Positions 53,577 to 64,000 of a DNA stretch of 64,000 nt are shown here, piece by piece. The DNA is from Stenotrophomonas africana (GTDB lineage: Bacteria > Pseudomonadota > Gammaproteobacteria > Xanthomonadales > Xanthomonadaceae): NCBI RefSeq assembly GCF_013004645.1, contig NZ_JABEME010000002.1:372001-436000 (forward strand), written 5' to 3'. The notes below the pieces were generated by a model. The model was given only the letters and a program-made list of their open reading frames with translations. It was not told the DNA's origin and did no database searches. Each line of letters starts with the position of its first letter. The first letter of the stretch is position 1. Made by a program: the position numbers and the translations under genes.

Positions 53577-54059
53577 ATGAAACACCTTGGCCTCGTCTTC
53601 GCCGTGCTGCTGGCCACCAGTGGCTGCGCCAGCCTCTCTTCGCAGGCGCCCAGCGCCTATGCCACAGCCACCACCGCCGAACTGAAGGGCGATGCCGCAC
53701 GCCCGTCCGCCGGCCAGGGCTGGGTGCGCAGCGAGCTGTACTTCGGCGTAGGCGAAGAGCAAGGCGCCGGCAACCGCCCGCAGGCCGACACCATCAGCGA
53801 GGCGCAGTGGCGCACCTTCCTGGACAAGGAAGTGACCCCGCGCTTTCCGGATGGCCTGACCGTGTTCGATGCCTACGGCCAGTGGCTGTTCCGCGGTGAT
53901 GCCTCGCCCAACCGCCTGCGCACCAAGGTGCTGGTGGTGCTTCACGAGGACACCCCGCAGCGCCGCGCCGATATCGAAGCCATCCGCCTGGCGTGGAAGC
54001 AGCAGACCAAGCATCAATCGGTGCTGTGGTCGCGGCAGCCGGTCGAGGTATCGTTCTGA
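53577..54059 (+). CDS. DUF3574 lipoprotein
   Basis: A 160-residue protein. MKHLGLVFAVLLATSGCASL gives a lipobox TSGC. The mature part has WVRSELYFGVGEEQ, EAQWRTFLDKEVTPRFPDGL and TVFDAYGQWLFRGD, the DUF3574 pattern. It is an envelope protein of unknown function. ATG 53577 is preferred because the signal peptide begins there. A small gene for an SH3-ended protein follows after 36 bases. Confidence 0.82.
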   Translation: MKHLGLVFAVLLATSGCASLSSQAPSAYATATTAELKGDAARPSAGQGWVRSELYFGVGEEQGAGNRPQADTISEAQWRTFLDKEVTPRFPDGLTVFDAYGQWLFRGDASPNRLRTKVLVVLHEDTPQRRADIEAIRLAWKQQTKHQSVLWSRQPVEVSF

Positions 54060-54095
54060 GTTGAAGGTGCCGCCGAGGTGCCGCAGGGAGCGATG

Positions 54096-54953
54096 ATGAA
54101 CTACAGGGAATGCCTGCTGGGCCTGGTGATGGCAGGTGTGCTGGCACCGACGGCGCAGGCGGGTGGGGACGACGGCGAAACGCTGCGCTTCCAGGTGGCC
54201 GCGCATGTGCAGGCGCATGCCGATCCCCAGCAGGACGGCAGCATCGCGGTGCAGCTGTCACCGTCGGGCAAGCGCCAGACGTTGGCCGGCGCGGCCGATG
54301 CCGACGGCAATTCGCGATGGGGTCTGGAGGACATCGATTTCGATGGCTACCCGGAACTGATTGCGCGCGCCTCGGTGGGCATGGTGAATGAAGCGGTGAC
54401 GGTGTACCGCTTCGATCCGGCCGGTGCAGGTTTCCGCGCGCTGCAGGCCGACACCCACGGCAAGGACAGTTGCGGTGACCTGATGGGGCTGGCGGTCGAT
54501 CGTCCGAGCCGCACCCTGACCAGCAGCTGCCGCAGCGGCCCGATGTGGTACACCGACCAGTACCGGTTTGCAGGCGCGAAACTCTATCTGTACCGCGCCG
54601 AGAGCGTGCTGATGCTGGGCGATACGTTGAACACTGCGCTGCAGTGGGAACAGACGGACGAACTGGGTCCGCTGGCCGTCTGGCGCACCTATGATCCCGC
54701 CGGCCGTGTGCTGGAAAGTGCCATTGCCGATGGCCTGGGCGCACCGCCGGATGGGCCGTTGCGCGGCCAGCAGGCCACCGTGCTACCCGCGCGCCTGTTC
54801 CTGTTCGACCGGCCTGGTGCGTCCAGCACCAAGCGTTACCTGGTGCAGGGGGATCGCGTGGAACTGCTGGATGAACAGGACGGCTGGGTGAAGCTGCGCT
54901 ATCGCAACCCGAAGCAGGGCGCGGTGGTGGGCTGGATCAACGTCAACGATTGA
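54096..54953 (+). CDS. Secreted protein with XAC2610-like body and SH3-like end
   Basis: About 285 residues. The signal peptide is CLLGLVMAGVLAPTAQA. The body LEDIDFDGYPELIARASVGM is an Asp-rich turn reminiscent of VCBS/XAC2610 proteins of Xanthomonads. The end YLVQGDRVELLDEQDGWVKL then YRNPKQGAVVGWINVND resembles a bacterial SH3 domain. Possible cell-wall or calcium binding is inferred. ATG 54096 lies five bases after AGGGAG; ATG 54093 and GTG 54078 are alternatives. Confidence 0.7.
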   Translation: MNYRECLLGLVMAGVLAPTAQAGGDDGETLRFQVAAHVQAHADPQQDGSIAVQLSPSGKRQTLAGAADADGNSRWGLEDIDFDGYPELIARASVGMVNEAVTVYRFDPAGAGFRALQADTHGKDSCGDLMGLAVDRPSRTLTSSCRSGPMWYTDQYRFAGAKLYLYRAESVLMLGDTLNTALQWEQTDELGPLAVWRTYDPAGRVLESAIADGLGAPPDGPLRGQQATVLPARLFLFDRPGASSTKRYLVQGDRVELLDEQDGWVKLRYRNPKQGAVVGWINVND

Positions 54954-55062
54954 CGAGACGTCTACCCGCAGTTTGCACATCGAGGCGATGGGTAATTTGC
55001 CCACGGAGGCATCACTTCATCGGGTCTAGCCTCGGACGTTCCCCCGTTCGAGGATGTATCCG

Positions 55063-56781
55063 ATGAGCAAGCGCGTGGCCGAAATCGTGGTGGACGCCCT
55101 GCAGCAGGCCGGTGTCCGCCGTTGCTACGGCATCGTGGGCGATACGCTCAATCATGTGACCGATGCGATGCATGGCAGCGAGATCGCCTGGGTGCACGTG
55201 CGGCATGAAGAAGTGGCAGCCTTTGCTGCTGGCGCGGATTCGCTGGTGAGCGGCGAGCTGACCGCCTGCGCTGGCTCCTGCGGCCCCGGCAGCCTGCATT
55301 TCATCAACGGCGTGTTCGAGAGCAACCGTAACCGCGCGCCGATGGTGCTGATCGCCAGCCAGGTGGTGACCAGCGAGCTGGGCATGGAATTCCCGCAGGA
55401 AGTGGACTTCAAGGCGGTGTACGCCAGTTGCTCGGTGTTCTGCGAGCAGGTGCACAGCGCCGAACAGGCCCGTCGCGTGGTCACGCTGGCCTGCCAGGCC
55501 GCGATCAGCCGCCGCGGCGTGGCGGTGGTGATCCTGCCGGCCGATATCAGCCAGGCCGAAGTGAAGCACGATGTGCCGTTCTCGGTGCACTACACCCAGC
55601 CAGTGCTGCGCCCTTCCGATGCGGAACTGCAGCGCATCGCCGAGCTGCTGGGGCAGGGCAAGCGCATCGGCGTCTATGCCGGCGCTGGCTGCCAGGGCGC
55701 GCACGCGCAGTTGCTCGAACTGGCCCGGCGCCTGCAGGCACCGATCGCGCACACGTCGCGCGCGAAGGACTTCGTCGAGCCGGACAACCCGTACAACATG
55801 GGCATGACCGGCATCTTCGGCATCGAGTCCGGCTTCCACACGCTGATGGAGTGCGACACGCTGCTGCTGCTCGGCGCCGATTTCGCCTGGGGCCAGTTCT
55901 ACCCGGACAAGGCCACGATCATCCAGGTCGACCGCGATGGCAGTCATCTCGGCCGCCGCCACCCGGTGAACCTGGGCGTGGTCGGTGATATTGCACCGAC
56001 GCTGGATGCCCTGCTGCCGCTGCTGCCGCCGCGCGAGGACAGCAGTTTCCTGGACGAGTGCATCGAGCGTCGCGACAAGGCGCTGAAGAAACGCGAACAG
56101 GAAGAACAACCGGGCGAAGGCGAACTGATCCATCCGCAGCACCTGACCGCGCTGCTGTCGAAGCACGCCAGCGACGATGCGCTGTTCACCGCAGACGGTG
56201 GCTCTCCGATGGTATGGGTGCTGCGGCATATCCGGGTGAATGGCCGCCGCCGCACGCTGACCAGCCTGTTGCACGGGACCATGGCCAACGCGATGCCGCA
56301 GGCGCTGGGGTTGCAGAAGGCGTTCCCTGGCCGGCAGGTGATTTCGCTGTCCGGCGATGGTGGCCTGGCGATGCTGTTGGGTGACCTGCTGACCGCGGTG
56401 CAGGAAAACCTGCCGATCAAGGTGGTGGTGTTCAACAACGGCTCGCTGAATTTCGTCGAGCTGGAGCAGAAGGTGGAAGGCCTGCTGGACAACTACACCG
56501 ACCTGAAGAACCCGGACTTCGGTCGCTTGGCCGAGGTGATCGGCTTCCACGGCCGCACGGTGACGCGTAGCGAGGATCTGGAGGAAGCGGTGCAGGATTT
56601 CCTGTCACAGCGTGGCCCGGCGCTGCTGGATGTGCATACCAGCCGCGCCGAGCTGGTGATGCCACCGCAGATCGAGGCCAAGCAGGTGGCCGGAACGGCG
56701 CTGTATGCGGCCAAGGCGGTGTTGAACGGCCGATTCGACGACGTGAAGCATCTGCTGGTGGACAATTTCCTGAAGAAGTGA
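55063..56781 (+). CDS. poxB: Thiamine-diphosphate-dependent oxidase, pyruvate:quinone oxidoreductase type
   Basis: A 572-residue protein with the three domains of the POX/ALS family. The N-terminal Pyr domain (RRCYGIVGDTLNHVTDAMHG; HVRHEEVAAFAAGADSLVSG with catalytic Glu; GSCGPGSLHFINGVFES) is followed by a FAD/Rossmann middle (GVYAGAGCQGAHAQLLELA) and a PP domain with ISLSGDGGLAMLLGDLL and NNGSLNFVELEQ for ThDP-Mg. PoxB decarboxylates pyruvate to acetate, passing electrons to ubiquinone. ATG 55063 follows GAGGA by eight bases. The substrate assignment is inferred from overall layout. Confidence 0.82.
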   Translation: MSKRVAEIVVDALQQAGVRRCYGIVGDTLNHVTDAMHGSEIAWVHVRHEEVAAFAAGADSLVSGELTACAGSCGPGSLHFINGVFESNRNRAPMVLIASQVVTSELGMEFPQEVDFKAVYASCSVFCEQVHSAEQARRVVTLACQAAISRRGVAVVILPADISQAEVKHDVPFSVHYTQPVLRPSDAELQRIAELLGQGKRIGVYAGAGCQGAHAQLLELARRLQAPIAHTSRAKDFVEPDNPYNMGMTGIFGIESGFHTLMECDTLLLLGADFAWGQFYPDKATIIQVDRDGSHLGRRHPVNLGVVGDIAPTLDALLPLLPPREDSSFLDECIERRDKALKKREQEEQPGEGELIHPQHLTALLSKHASDDALFTADGGSPMVWVLRHIRVNGRRRTLTSLLHGTMANAMPQALGLQKAFPGRQVISLSGDGGLAMLLGDLLTAVQENLPIKVVVFNNGSLNFVELEQKVEGLLDNYTDLKNPDFGRLAEVIGFHGRTVTRSEDLEEAVQDFLSQRGPALLDVHTSRAELVMPPQIEAKQVAGTALYAAKAVLNGRFDDVKHLLVDNFLKK

Positions 56782-56793
56782 GGGGTGGGTCGA

Positions 56794-56996
56794 TGCAGGG
56801 CTGCGCCCTGCACCCGCGGTAGTGCCGGCCGCTGGCCGGCAACAGCAACAACAACAGCAACAGCAGAAGCGGGTTTCCTAAGGAATGGCGGGGTGGGCCC
56901 GGTTGCGGGGGACGCCGTGAACCCGTCCCTGGGGGCTTGGCCGCGGCATCCATGCCGCGGACACCCCCGCAACCGGACCCACCCCGCCTTCGACAG
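56794..56996 (-). repeat. Large palindromic element with Leu-codon tract, copy B
   Basis: Inverted copy of the element at 5243-5422. Reading the minus strand: CTGTCGAAGG at 56996, then 25-base arms (56988-56964 and 56911-56887) paired except one G-T. Inside are the same conserved hairpins (GCGGCAT/ATGCCGC and AAGCCC/GGGTT). A CTG/TTG triplet tract follows (about 56871-56842), interrupted by a SMAG element at 56819-56843, then the TGCAGGG/CCCTGCA hairpin at 56794-56812. Arm sequences differ from copy A at about half the positions. A Leu-rich frame from ATG 56953 is again open. It lies just after poxB. Confidence 0.7.
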
Positions 56997-57012
56997 ATTT
57001 CCGCGGCTGTTG

Positions 57013-57266
57013 GTAGGCATCGACCTTGGTCGACACGGTAGATCCACGTCATGCGTGGATGAACAAAAGAATGGTTGGAATGATCTCCTGTAGAGCCGAG
57101 CCATGCTCGGCTGAGAGGCTTCGCGTACGGCAGCCGAGCATGGGCTCGGCTCTACAAAGATAGCCTGCCTTTGCTTTTGATCTTTGATTCTCTTCCGTGG
57201 CTGGCACGCGCAGCCCACCCCGACCGGCCCAACTCGCAATGCCAGTCGACTAACAGTCGACTCTAC
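57013..57266. repeat. Five GTAG-type palindromes upstream of the NCS2 permease
   Basis: GTAGGCATCGACC (57013), GTAGATCCACGT (57039-57062), the inverted pair 57090-57113 and 57131-57155 (GCCGAGC/GCTCGGC), and CAGTCGAC/GTCGACTCTAC (57243-57266). Together with copy B they fill the 602 bases between poxB and the permease. No gene is visible. Confidence 0.75.
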
Positions 57267-57383
57267 CCGCGACCAGCCACGAGGGGCCCCGCCGTTGGCT
57301 GGAACCCATCATTCCACGACGGAATTGGCGCGCCGGCCCCGCTGGGCCTACCATCGGCGGTCCCCACCCCCACCGCCCCTTCC

Positions 57384-58994
57384 ATGTCCGCTCCCGCTTC
57401 CGCCGCACCGCGTCGCTGGTTCGTCGCCGGCGACTTCAACGGCTTCTTCGGCCTGGTCGTCGACAACCTCTCCATCCTCGGCTTCATTGCCATGGCCCTG
57501 GTGGGGATCTTCCAGTTTCCCGCCGACGTAGTGTTCGGCCGCATGTTCCCCGGCACCGCCTTCGGTGTGCTGGTGGGCAACCTGCTGTACACCCTGATGG
57601 CGCGCCGGCTGGCTGCGCGTACCGGCCGCGACGATGTCACTGCCATGCCGCTGGGCCTGGATGCACCGACCAGCATCGGCATGGCCCTGCTGGTGCTCGG
57701 CCCGGCCTTCATCGCCTTCAAGCAGCAGGGCATGGACCCGCATGCTGCGGGCATCGCCACCTGGCAGCTGGGCATGGCCGCGCTGGTCATCATGGGCGTG
57801 CTCAAGTTCGTGCTGTCGTTCTTCGGCGAAGCGGTCACCCGCGCGCTGCCGCGGGCTGCGCTGCTGGGTTCCATCGCGGGTATCGCGCTGGTGCTGATGG
57901 GCCTGCTGCCGCTGCTGGAAACGCTGCGCTCGCCGCTGGTCGGCTTCACCACCCTTGGCCTGCTGCTGTACGTGCTGATTGCCAAGGGCAAGCTGCCGGT
58001 GCGTGGCCCCGGCGTGCTGCTGGCCTTCGTGTTCGGCACCGTTCTTTATTACGGCCTCGGCCTGGCCGGGTTGGGCGCGCCGGGCTTCCACGTGCCGGAG
58101 TGGGTGCCGCCGCAGGTGGTGCTGCCGCTGCCGACGCTGGGCTTCCTCGAGGGCCTGCCTACGGCGATGACCTACCTGCCGTTGCTGCTGCCGTTCGGCC
58201 TGCTGATGGTGGTCGGCGGCATCAACGTCTCTGAAAGCGCACGCGCGGCTGGCGATGACTACCGCACCCGCGACATCCTGCTGGTGGAGGCGGTAGCCAC
58301 GCTGGTGGCCGGTGTCTGTGGTGGCGTTGCACAGACCACGCCGTACATCGGCCAGCCGGCCTACAAGCACATGGGTGCGCGCAGTGGCTACACGCTGCTG
58401 ACCGGCCTGTTCGTCGGCATCGGCGGCATGCTGGGCATCATCTCCGGGCTGGTGCAATGGCTGCCGCTGGCGGTGCTGGCACCAATCATCGTGTACGTGG
58501 CCATCGACATCACCACCCAGGCCTTCCAGGCCACGCCACGACACCACACCGGTGCAATGGTGTTCGGCTTCCTGCCGTCGGTCGCGTACCTGCTGGCGAT
58601 CAAGGCGCCCGGCTGGATCGCACCGGACCAGCTGCCGCAGTTGCTGACCAAGCTCGATGGCCATGGCCTGCCGGAACTGGCGGTGATTTTCACCCTCGGC
58701 AACGGCTTCATCATCACCTCGATGCTGTGGATTTCGGCAGTGGCGGCGATGGTCGACGGCCGCCTGCGGCGTGCCTGCGGTTTCCTGCTGGTGGCGGCGG
58801 TGCTGACCCTGTTCGGCCTGATCCACTCGGTGGACCCGCGCGGCGGCATCTACCTGCCGTGGGATCTGGACGGGCTGGCACGCATCATCAGCTGGCAGTT
58901 CGCCGGTGCCTACGTGGCACTGGCGTTGCTGCTGGGGTTGTTGTCGCTGCAGAAGCAGCCGGTGAAACCGCTGGGTGATCGCACCGATCATTGA
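57384..58994 (+). CDS. NCS2/AzgA-like nucleobase permease family protein
   Basis: A 536-residue polytopic membrane protein with about twelve helices. Features are WFVAGDFNGFFGLVVDNLSI at the start, MPLGLDAPTSIGMALLVLG, and GINVSESARAAGDDYRTRDI with a conserved charged loop, then GGVAQTTPYIGQPAYKHMGA. The layout resembles the NCS2 xanthine/uracil permeases, in a subgroup lacking a characterised substrate. ATG 57384; the longer frame starts inside the palindrome region. Confidence 0.8.
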   Translation: MSAPASAAPRRWFVAGDFNGFFGLVVDNLSILGFIAMALVGIFQFPADVVFGRMFPGTAFGVLVGNLLYTLMARRLAARTGRDDVTAMPLGLDAPTSIGMALLVLGPAFIAFKQQGMDPHAAGIATWQLGMAALVIMGVLKFVLSFFGEAVTRALPRAALLGSIAGIALVLMGLLPLLETLRSPLVGFTTLGLLLYVLIAKGKLPVRGPGVLLAFVFGTVLYYGLGLAGLGAPGFHVPEWVPPQVVLPLPTLGFLEGLPTAMTYLPLLLPFGLLMVVGGINVSESARAAGDDYRTRDILLVEAVATLVAGVCGGVAQTTPYIGQPAYKHMGARSGYTLLTGLFVGIGGMLGIISGLVQWLPLAVLAPIIVYVAIDITTQAFQATPRHHTGAMVFGFLPSVAYLLAIKAPGWIAPDQLPQLLTKLDGHGLPELAVIFTLGNGFIITSMLWISAVAAMVDGRLRRACGFLLVAAVLTLFGLIHSVDPRGGIYLPWDLDGLARIISWQFAGAYVALALLLGLLSLQKQPVKPLGDRTDH

Positions 58995-59001
58995 CCGGTG
59001 A

Positions 59002-59163
59002 CGCCGGGCATGGCCCGGCGCTACCGCTTCTTCCACTTCTGGTGCTCTGTAGAGCCGAGCCTGCGCTCGGCTGCTCCGAGCCGAGCATGGCTCGGCTCTA
59101 CAGGGGCGTGTTGCAGGCGGCGAATGCTCACAGCGCGCGCTGCCGGCCAGCGGCCGGCGCTAA
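59002..59163. repeat. Four SMAG-like palindromes between permease and GST
   Basis: CGCCGGGC/GCCCGGCGCTAC (59002-59024), the inverted pair 59049-59073 and 59078-59101 (GCCGAGC stems), and TGCCGGCC/GGCCGGCGCTAAC (59141-59163). The last overlaps the GST stop. The two genes are convergent. Confidence 0.75.
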
Positions 59164-59870
59164 CGTTCGGCGTCCAGTTCCGGGTAATGGCGGAAGATGC
59201 CGTTGGTGTTGAACGGCAACCGCCGTTCCGAGGCCAGATAGGCGGCGATGTTCGGCCGCTTCGCCACCCGCTCCTGCAGCGCACGCAGCAGGGGCAGGGT
59301 GGGTGCCAGTGCGCGCATCCGGCGTGGAAACATATAGTCCAGCCCGCTCAGCAGCTGGAACAGCGACAGATCCACGTAGGAGTGCTCGCGCAGCGCATGA
59401 CGGCCGCCATTGGCGACCAGCACCTGCTCGAAGTAGCCGAGGAACTTCGGCAGCCGCTCGCTGCGCAGTGACGAAGCGCGTGCCTTGGCTTCGGTCTTCT
59501 GCTCTTCGTAGTACTTCGATGCAGCGATCGGATGGTGGGTGTCATGCACCTCGGCCACCAGATCAGCGATGGTCAGCTGCAACTGCAGCGCCTGCACCCG
59601 CCGTGAGGCCGCCTGCGGCACCAGGTCCAGCGTCGGGCCCAGGAAATCCAGGATGGCTGCGACCTGTGCAATGACCTGGCGACCGGCCTTCAGGAATGGT
59701 GGTGCGAAGGGCTGCGCACCTTCACTCCTGCCATCGAGAAACGGCTGCATCACTGCATCGCCGTGCACCCGCGCCATGTCGATGTAGTCGGCACCGGCGT
59801 CTTCCAGCGCCAGGCGCACGAACTCGCCACGGCCCTGGATGCCGGTCCAGTAATACAGCGCGTACTGCAT
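59160..59870 (-). CDS. Glutathione S-transferase family protein
   Basis: A 236-residue protein. N-terminal thioredoxin-like domain (MQYALYYWTGIQGRGEFVRL with Tyr near the start; FAPPFLKAGRQVIAQVAAIL has the cis-Pro and glutathione-binding region) and an all-helical C-terminal domain (YVDLSLFQLLSGLDYMFPRR). It conjugates or transfers glutathione; subclass undetermined. ATG 59870 has GGAGG eight bases before it; the longer frame upstream is not used. Confidence 0.88.
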   Translation of the reverse strand: MQYALYYWTGIQGRGEFVRLALEDAGADYIDMARVHGDAVMQPFLDGRSEGAQPFAPPFLKAGRQVIAQVAAILDFLGPTLDLVPQAASRRVQALQLQLTIADLVAEVHDTHHPIAASKYYEEQKTEAKARASSLRSERLPKFLGYFEQVLVANGGRHALREHSYVDLSLFQLLSGLDYMFPRRMRALAPTLPLLRALQERVAKRPNIAAYLASERRLPFNTNGIFRHYPELDAER

Positions 59871-60040
59871 GGCAGTGCCTCCACAGGACAGGACCCACAG
59901 CGTCGCGCGGGGCATGCAAAGCAGGCGTGAGCGCGGCTCTGGTGCAGGCCCGAACCCGAACGGCAGCGGAACAGGTGGGGAACCCGTTGGAATCGATGGG
60001 GTCACACCTTCTCCATGCGTGTGAAACGAGGTGCTGCATC

Positions 60041-60862
60041 ATGCAGAGCGGAAAGGCGGTATGGCCCTGGGTGTTGGGCGTGGTGGTGATCGGTGGCGCG
60101 GGCGGTTGGTTGTTCCGCGATCAGCTGAAGCGCCTGGCCGACGGTGTTTCGGTGCCGGTTCAATCAACCCCCGCCAGTACCAGCGCACCGCCACAACCGC
60201 AGGCGGCCGCAGAACCCGCGCCAGCGCCGCCGCCGATCGAGCATCCGCTGGATACCGAGGCCGCGGCAGATCCGGCGCTGCCGAAGCTGGCTGACAGCGA
60301 TGCCGCTGCCTGGGGCGCTTTGAGCCAGCTGTTCCAGGGCGAGGGGCCGCTGACCCTGTTACTGCGCGATCATCTGATCCAGCGCCTGGTCACCCAGGTC
60401 GACAACCTGGACAAGCCCAGCGTGCCGCCGACCGCGCTGGCCGCGCGCCCGCTGCCGGGCAACCTGCAGGTCGAGCCCGGTGAGGGCGGCGAACGCATCG
60501 CCGCCGGCAACGCGGCGCGCTATGCGCCCTATGTGCAGGCCTTCACCGCGCTCGACCCGGCGGCGACGGCGACCACCTACAAGCGCTTCTATCCGTTGAT
60601 CCAGCAGGCCTATGTCGACCTTGGCCGGCCGGAGGGCTATTTCAACGACCGCCTGGTCGCGGTGATCGATCACCTGCTGGAGACCCCGGAACTGGCCCAG
60701 GCGCCGCTGGTGGAACGCGATGAGCGCGGCCGCTACCGCTTCGTCGATCCCACCCTGCAGTCGCGCTCCATCGGCCAGAAGGCCCTGCTGCGCATGGACG
60801 TGGCGCAGGCCCGGGCGGTCAAGCAGCAGCTGCGGGCGCTCCGCAGCGCGATCACCCGCTGA
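60041..60862 (+). CDS. DUF3014-family inner-membrane protein
   Basis: A 273-residue protein. One N-terminal membrane helix (AVWPWVLGVVVIGGAGGWLF) is followed by a Pro/Ala-rich linker and the DUF3014 domain: LLRDHLIQRLVTQVDNLDKP, RYAPYVQAFTALDPAATATT, YKRFYPLIQQAYVDLGRPEG and a Glu/Leu-rich end. Function unknown; a periplasmic domain is predicted. ATG 60041 starts just before the helix. Confidence 0.85.
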   Translation: MQSGKAVWPWVLGVVVIGGAGGWLFRDQLKRLADGVSVPVQSTPASTSAPPQPQAAAEPAPAPPPIEHPLDTEAAADPALPKLADSDAAAWGALSQLFQGEGPLTLLLRDHLIQRLVTQVDNLDKPSVPPTALAARPLPGNLQVEPGEGGERIAAGNAARYAPYVQAFTALDPAATATTYKRFYPLIQQAYVDLGRPEGYFNDRLVAVIDHLLETPELAQAPLVERDERGRYRFVDPTLQSRSIGQKALLRMDVAQARAVKQQLRALRSAITR

Positions 60863-60965
60863 ACCCGTCCACCGTGCGGAGCTGATCGGGATCAACGCGC
60901 CGACCACACCTGTTCCGGCATGCTGGCCGCAGGCTGACTGGCCTCGGGGTGCAGTCGCAGTCACC

Positions 60966-60993
60966 CTTGAAACCGGGTGGGGCAACCGCATCT
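60966..60993 (+). promoter_or_regulatory. Heat-shock sigma-32 promoter of clpB
   Basis: CTTGAAA (60966-60972) is followed after 13 bases by CCGCATCT (60986-60993), against a consensus CTTGAAA and CCCCATNT. The start would be near 61001, about 43 bases before the clpB ATG. Confidence 0.85.
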
Positions 60994-61043
60994 TTCCAGC
61001 ATCGCCGGCTCGGGCCGGCCCAGATGACCGATGAGGTTTCGCA

Positions 61044-63629
<2,586 letters not shown>

Positions 63630-63637
63630 CCCCGCAA

Positions 63638-63663
63638 GCGCCCCCCTCTTCGAGTGGGGGCGC
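63638..63663. terminator. GC-rich hairpin after clpB
   Basis: GCGCCCCC and GGGGGCGC around CTCTTCGAGT. No T-run follows, so termination is only likely. Confidence 0.45.
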
Positions 63664-63726
63664 CATCGCGGGCTTTCCCGGTGCAGAATCGCCTTGTTGC
63701 ACTTTTGCCCGGACAAGGAGAACCGC

Positions 63727-64000
63727 ATGGATGGCACACGCCTGGCTTCACTCTGCATCGCACTGGCACTCGCTACGTCGGGCACCCATGCCGCCGCTGC
63801 GGAGCAGGTGCAGCTGCCGCCGATGAGGGGCTACCACCAGGCCCACCAGAACACCGATGCGCAGGGCAACCGCATCACCGAGTACGTGCCCAACAGGCAG
63901 ACCGTGCAGGACTGGGCCGACATGGTCACCGTCAACGACGCGCCGAACAGTAGCCACGCAAGCCCGCGCGAGTTCCTCGGCATCATCGAAGCCGGTTGGC
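63727..64000 (+). CDS. Secreted hypothetical protein, 5' part only
   Basis: Starts ATG 63727 after an AAGGAG site and runs off the window. A signal peptide (LASLCIALALATSGTHAAAA) is followed by a polar mature part: GYHQAHQNTDAQGNRITEYV, then QDWADMVTVNDAPNSSHAS. Not recognised from the visible 91 residues. Confidence 0.7.
   Translation, partial: MDGTRLASLCIALALATSGTHAAAAEQVQLPPMRGYHQAHQNTDAQGNRITEYVPNRQTVQDWADMVTVNDAPNSSHASPREFLGIIEAGW

Overview
The window is a chromosomal segment of a high-GC gammaproteobacterium of the Xanthomonadaceae, most likely the Stenotrophomonas maltophilia complex. The evidence is the gene content and order (coaE-pilD-pilC / pilA / pilB / pilR-pilS next to sucCD, the otsB-GH15-otsA cluster, a ColR/ColS-like pair) and more than twenty short palindromes ending in GTAG/CTAC. 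The latter match the SMAG repeats described for S. maltophilia. All assignments come from reading the sequence; no database search was run.

Layout. 1-11.2 kb: housekeeping and accessory genes: end of an AGCS sodium/amino-acid symporter, SpoU/TrmH methyltransferase, M28 peptidase, mscL, FAH-family hydrolase, Rieske protein, SLC13/RCK transporter, thiS-thiG-trmB, GDSL autotransporter esterase. 11.3-18.2 kb: a tRNA-Gly(CCC) carrying an integrated accessory region. It contains a frameshifted tyrosine recombinase and a tight five-gene leftward operon: Sel1-type lipoprotein, Cys-containing secreted protein, Fic enzyme, Pro/Gly-rich secreted protein, second Sel1-like lipoprotein. About 1 kb of largely non-coding, possibly decayed DNA follows. 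18.3-22.5 kb: rimK, two tandem paralogous small secreted proteins and a two-component system. 22.8-35.4 kb: type IV pilus cluster, with pilA behind a near-consensus sigma-54 promoter and two unrelated genes (sterol-desaturase family; fused membrane/spermidine-synthase-like) between pilA and pilB. 35.8-45 kb: sucCD, nadE, lipase-like hydrolase, bamD, rluD-pgeF, DUF4166 and DCC proteins, ending at a perfect 66-bp palindrome. 45-50.7 kb: YidB-like/OmpA fusion and the trehalose cluster. 50.9-64 kb: TonB-dependent receptor, small envelope proteins, poxB-like oxidase, NCS2 permease, GST, DUF3014 protein, clpB behind a sigma-32-type promoter, and a cut hypothetical gene.

The most unusual items are: (i) two copies, 51.5 kb apart and inverted, of a ~200-bp intergenic element whose 25-bp outer arms differ in sequence between copies yet stay self-complementary and whose flank is an in-frame Leu-codon tract; (ii) the Fic/Sel1-lipoprotein operon in the tRNA-Gly region, with G-run frameshift candidates in its integrase and in one cargo gene; (iii) the two non-pilus genes inside the pil cluster, one apparently co-transcribed with pilB.
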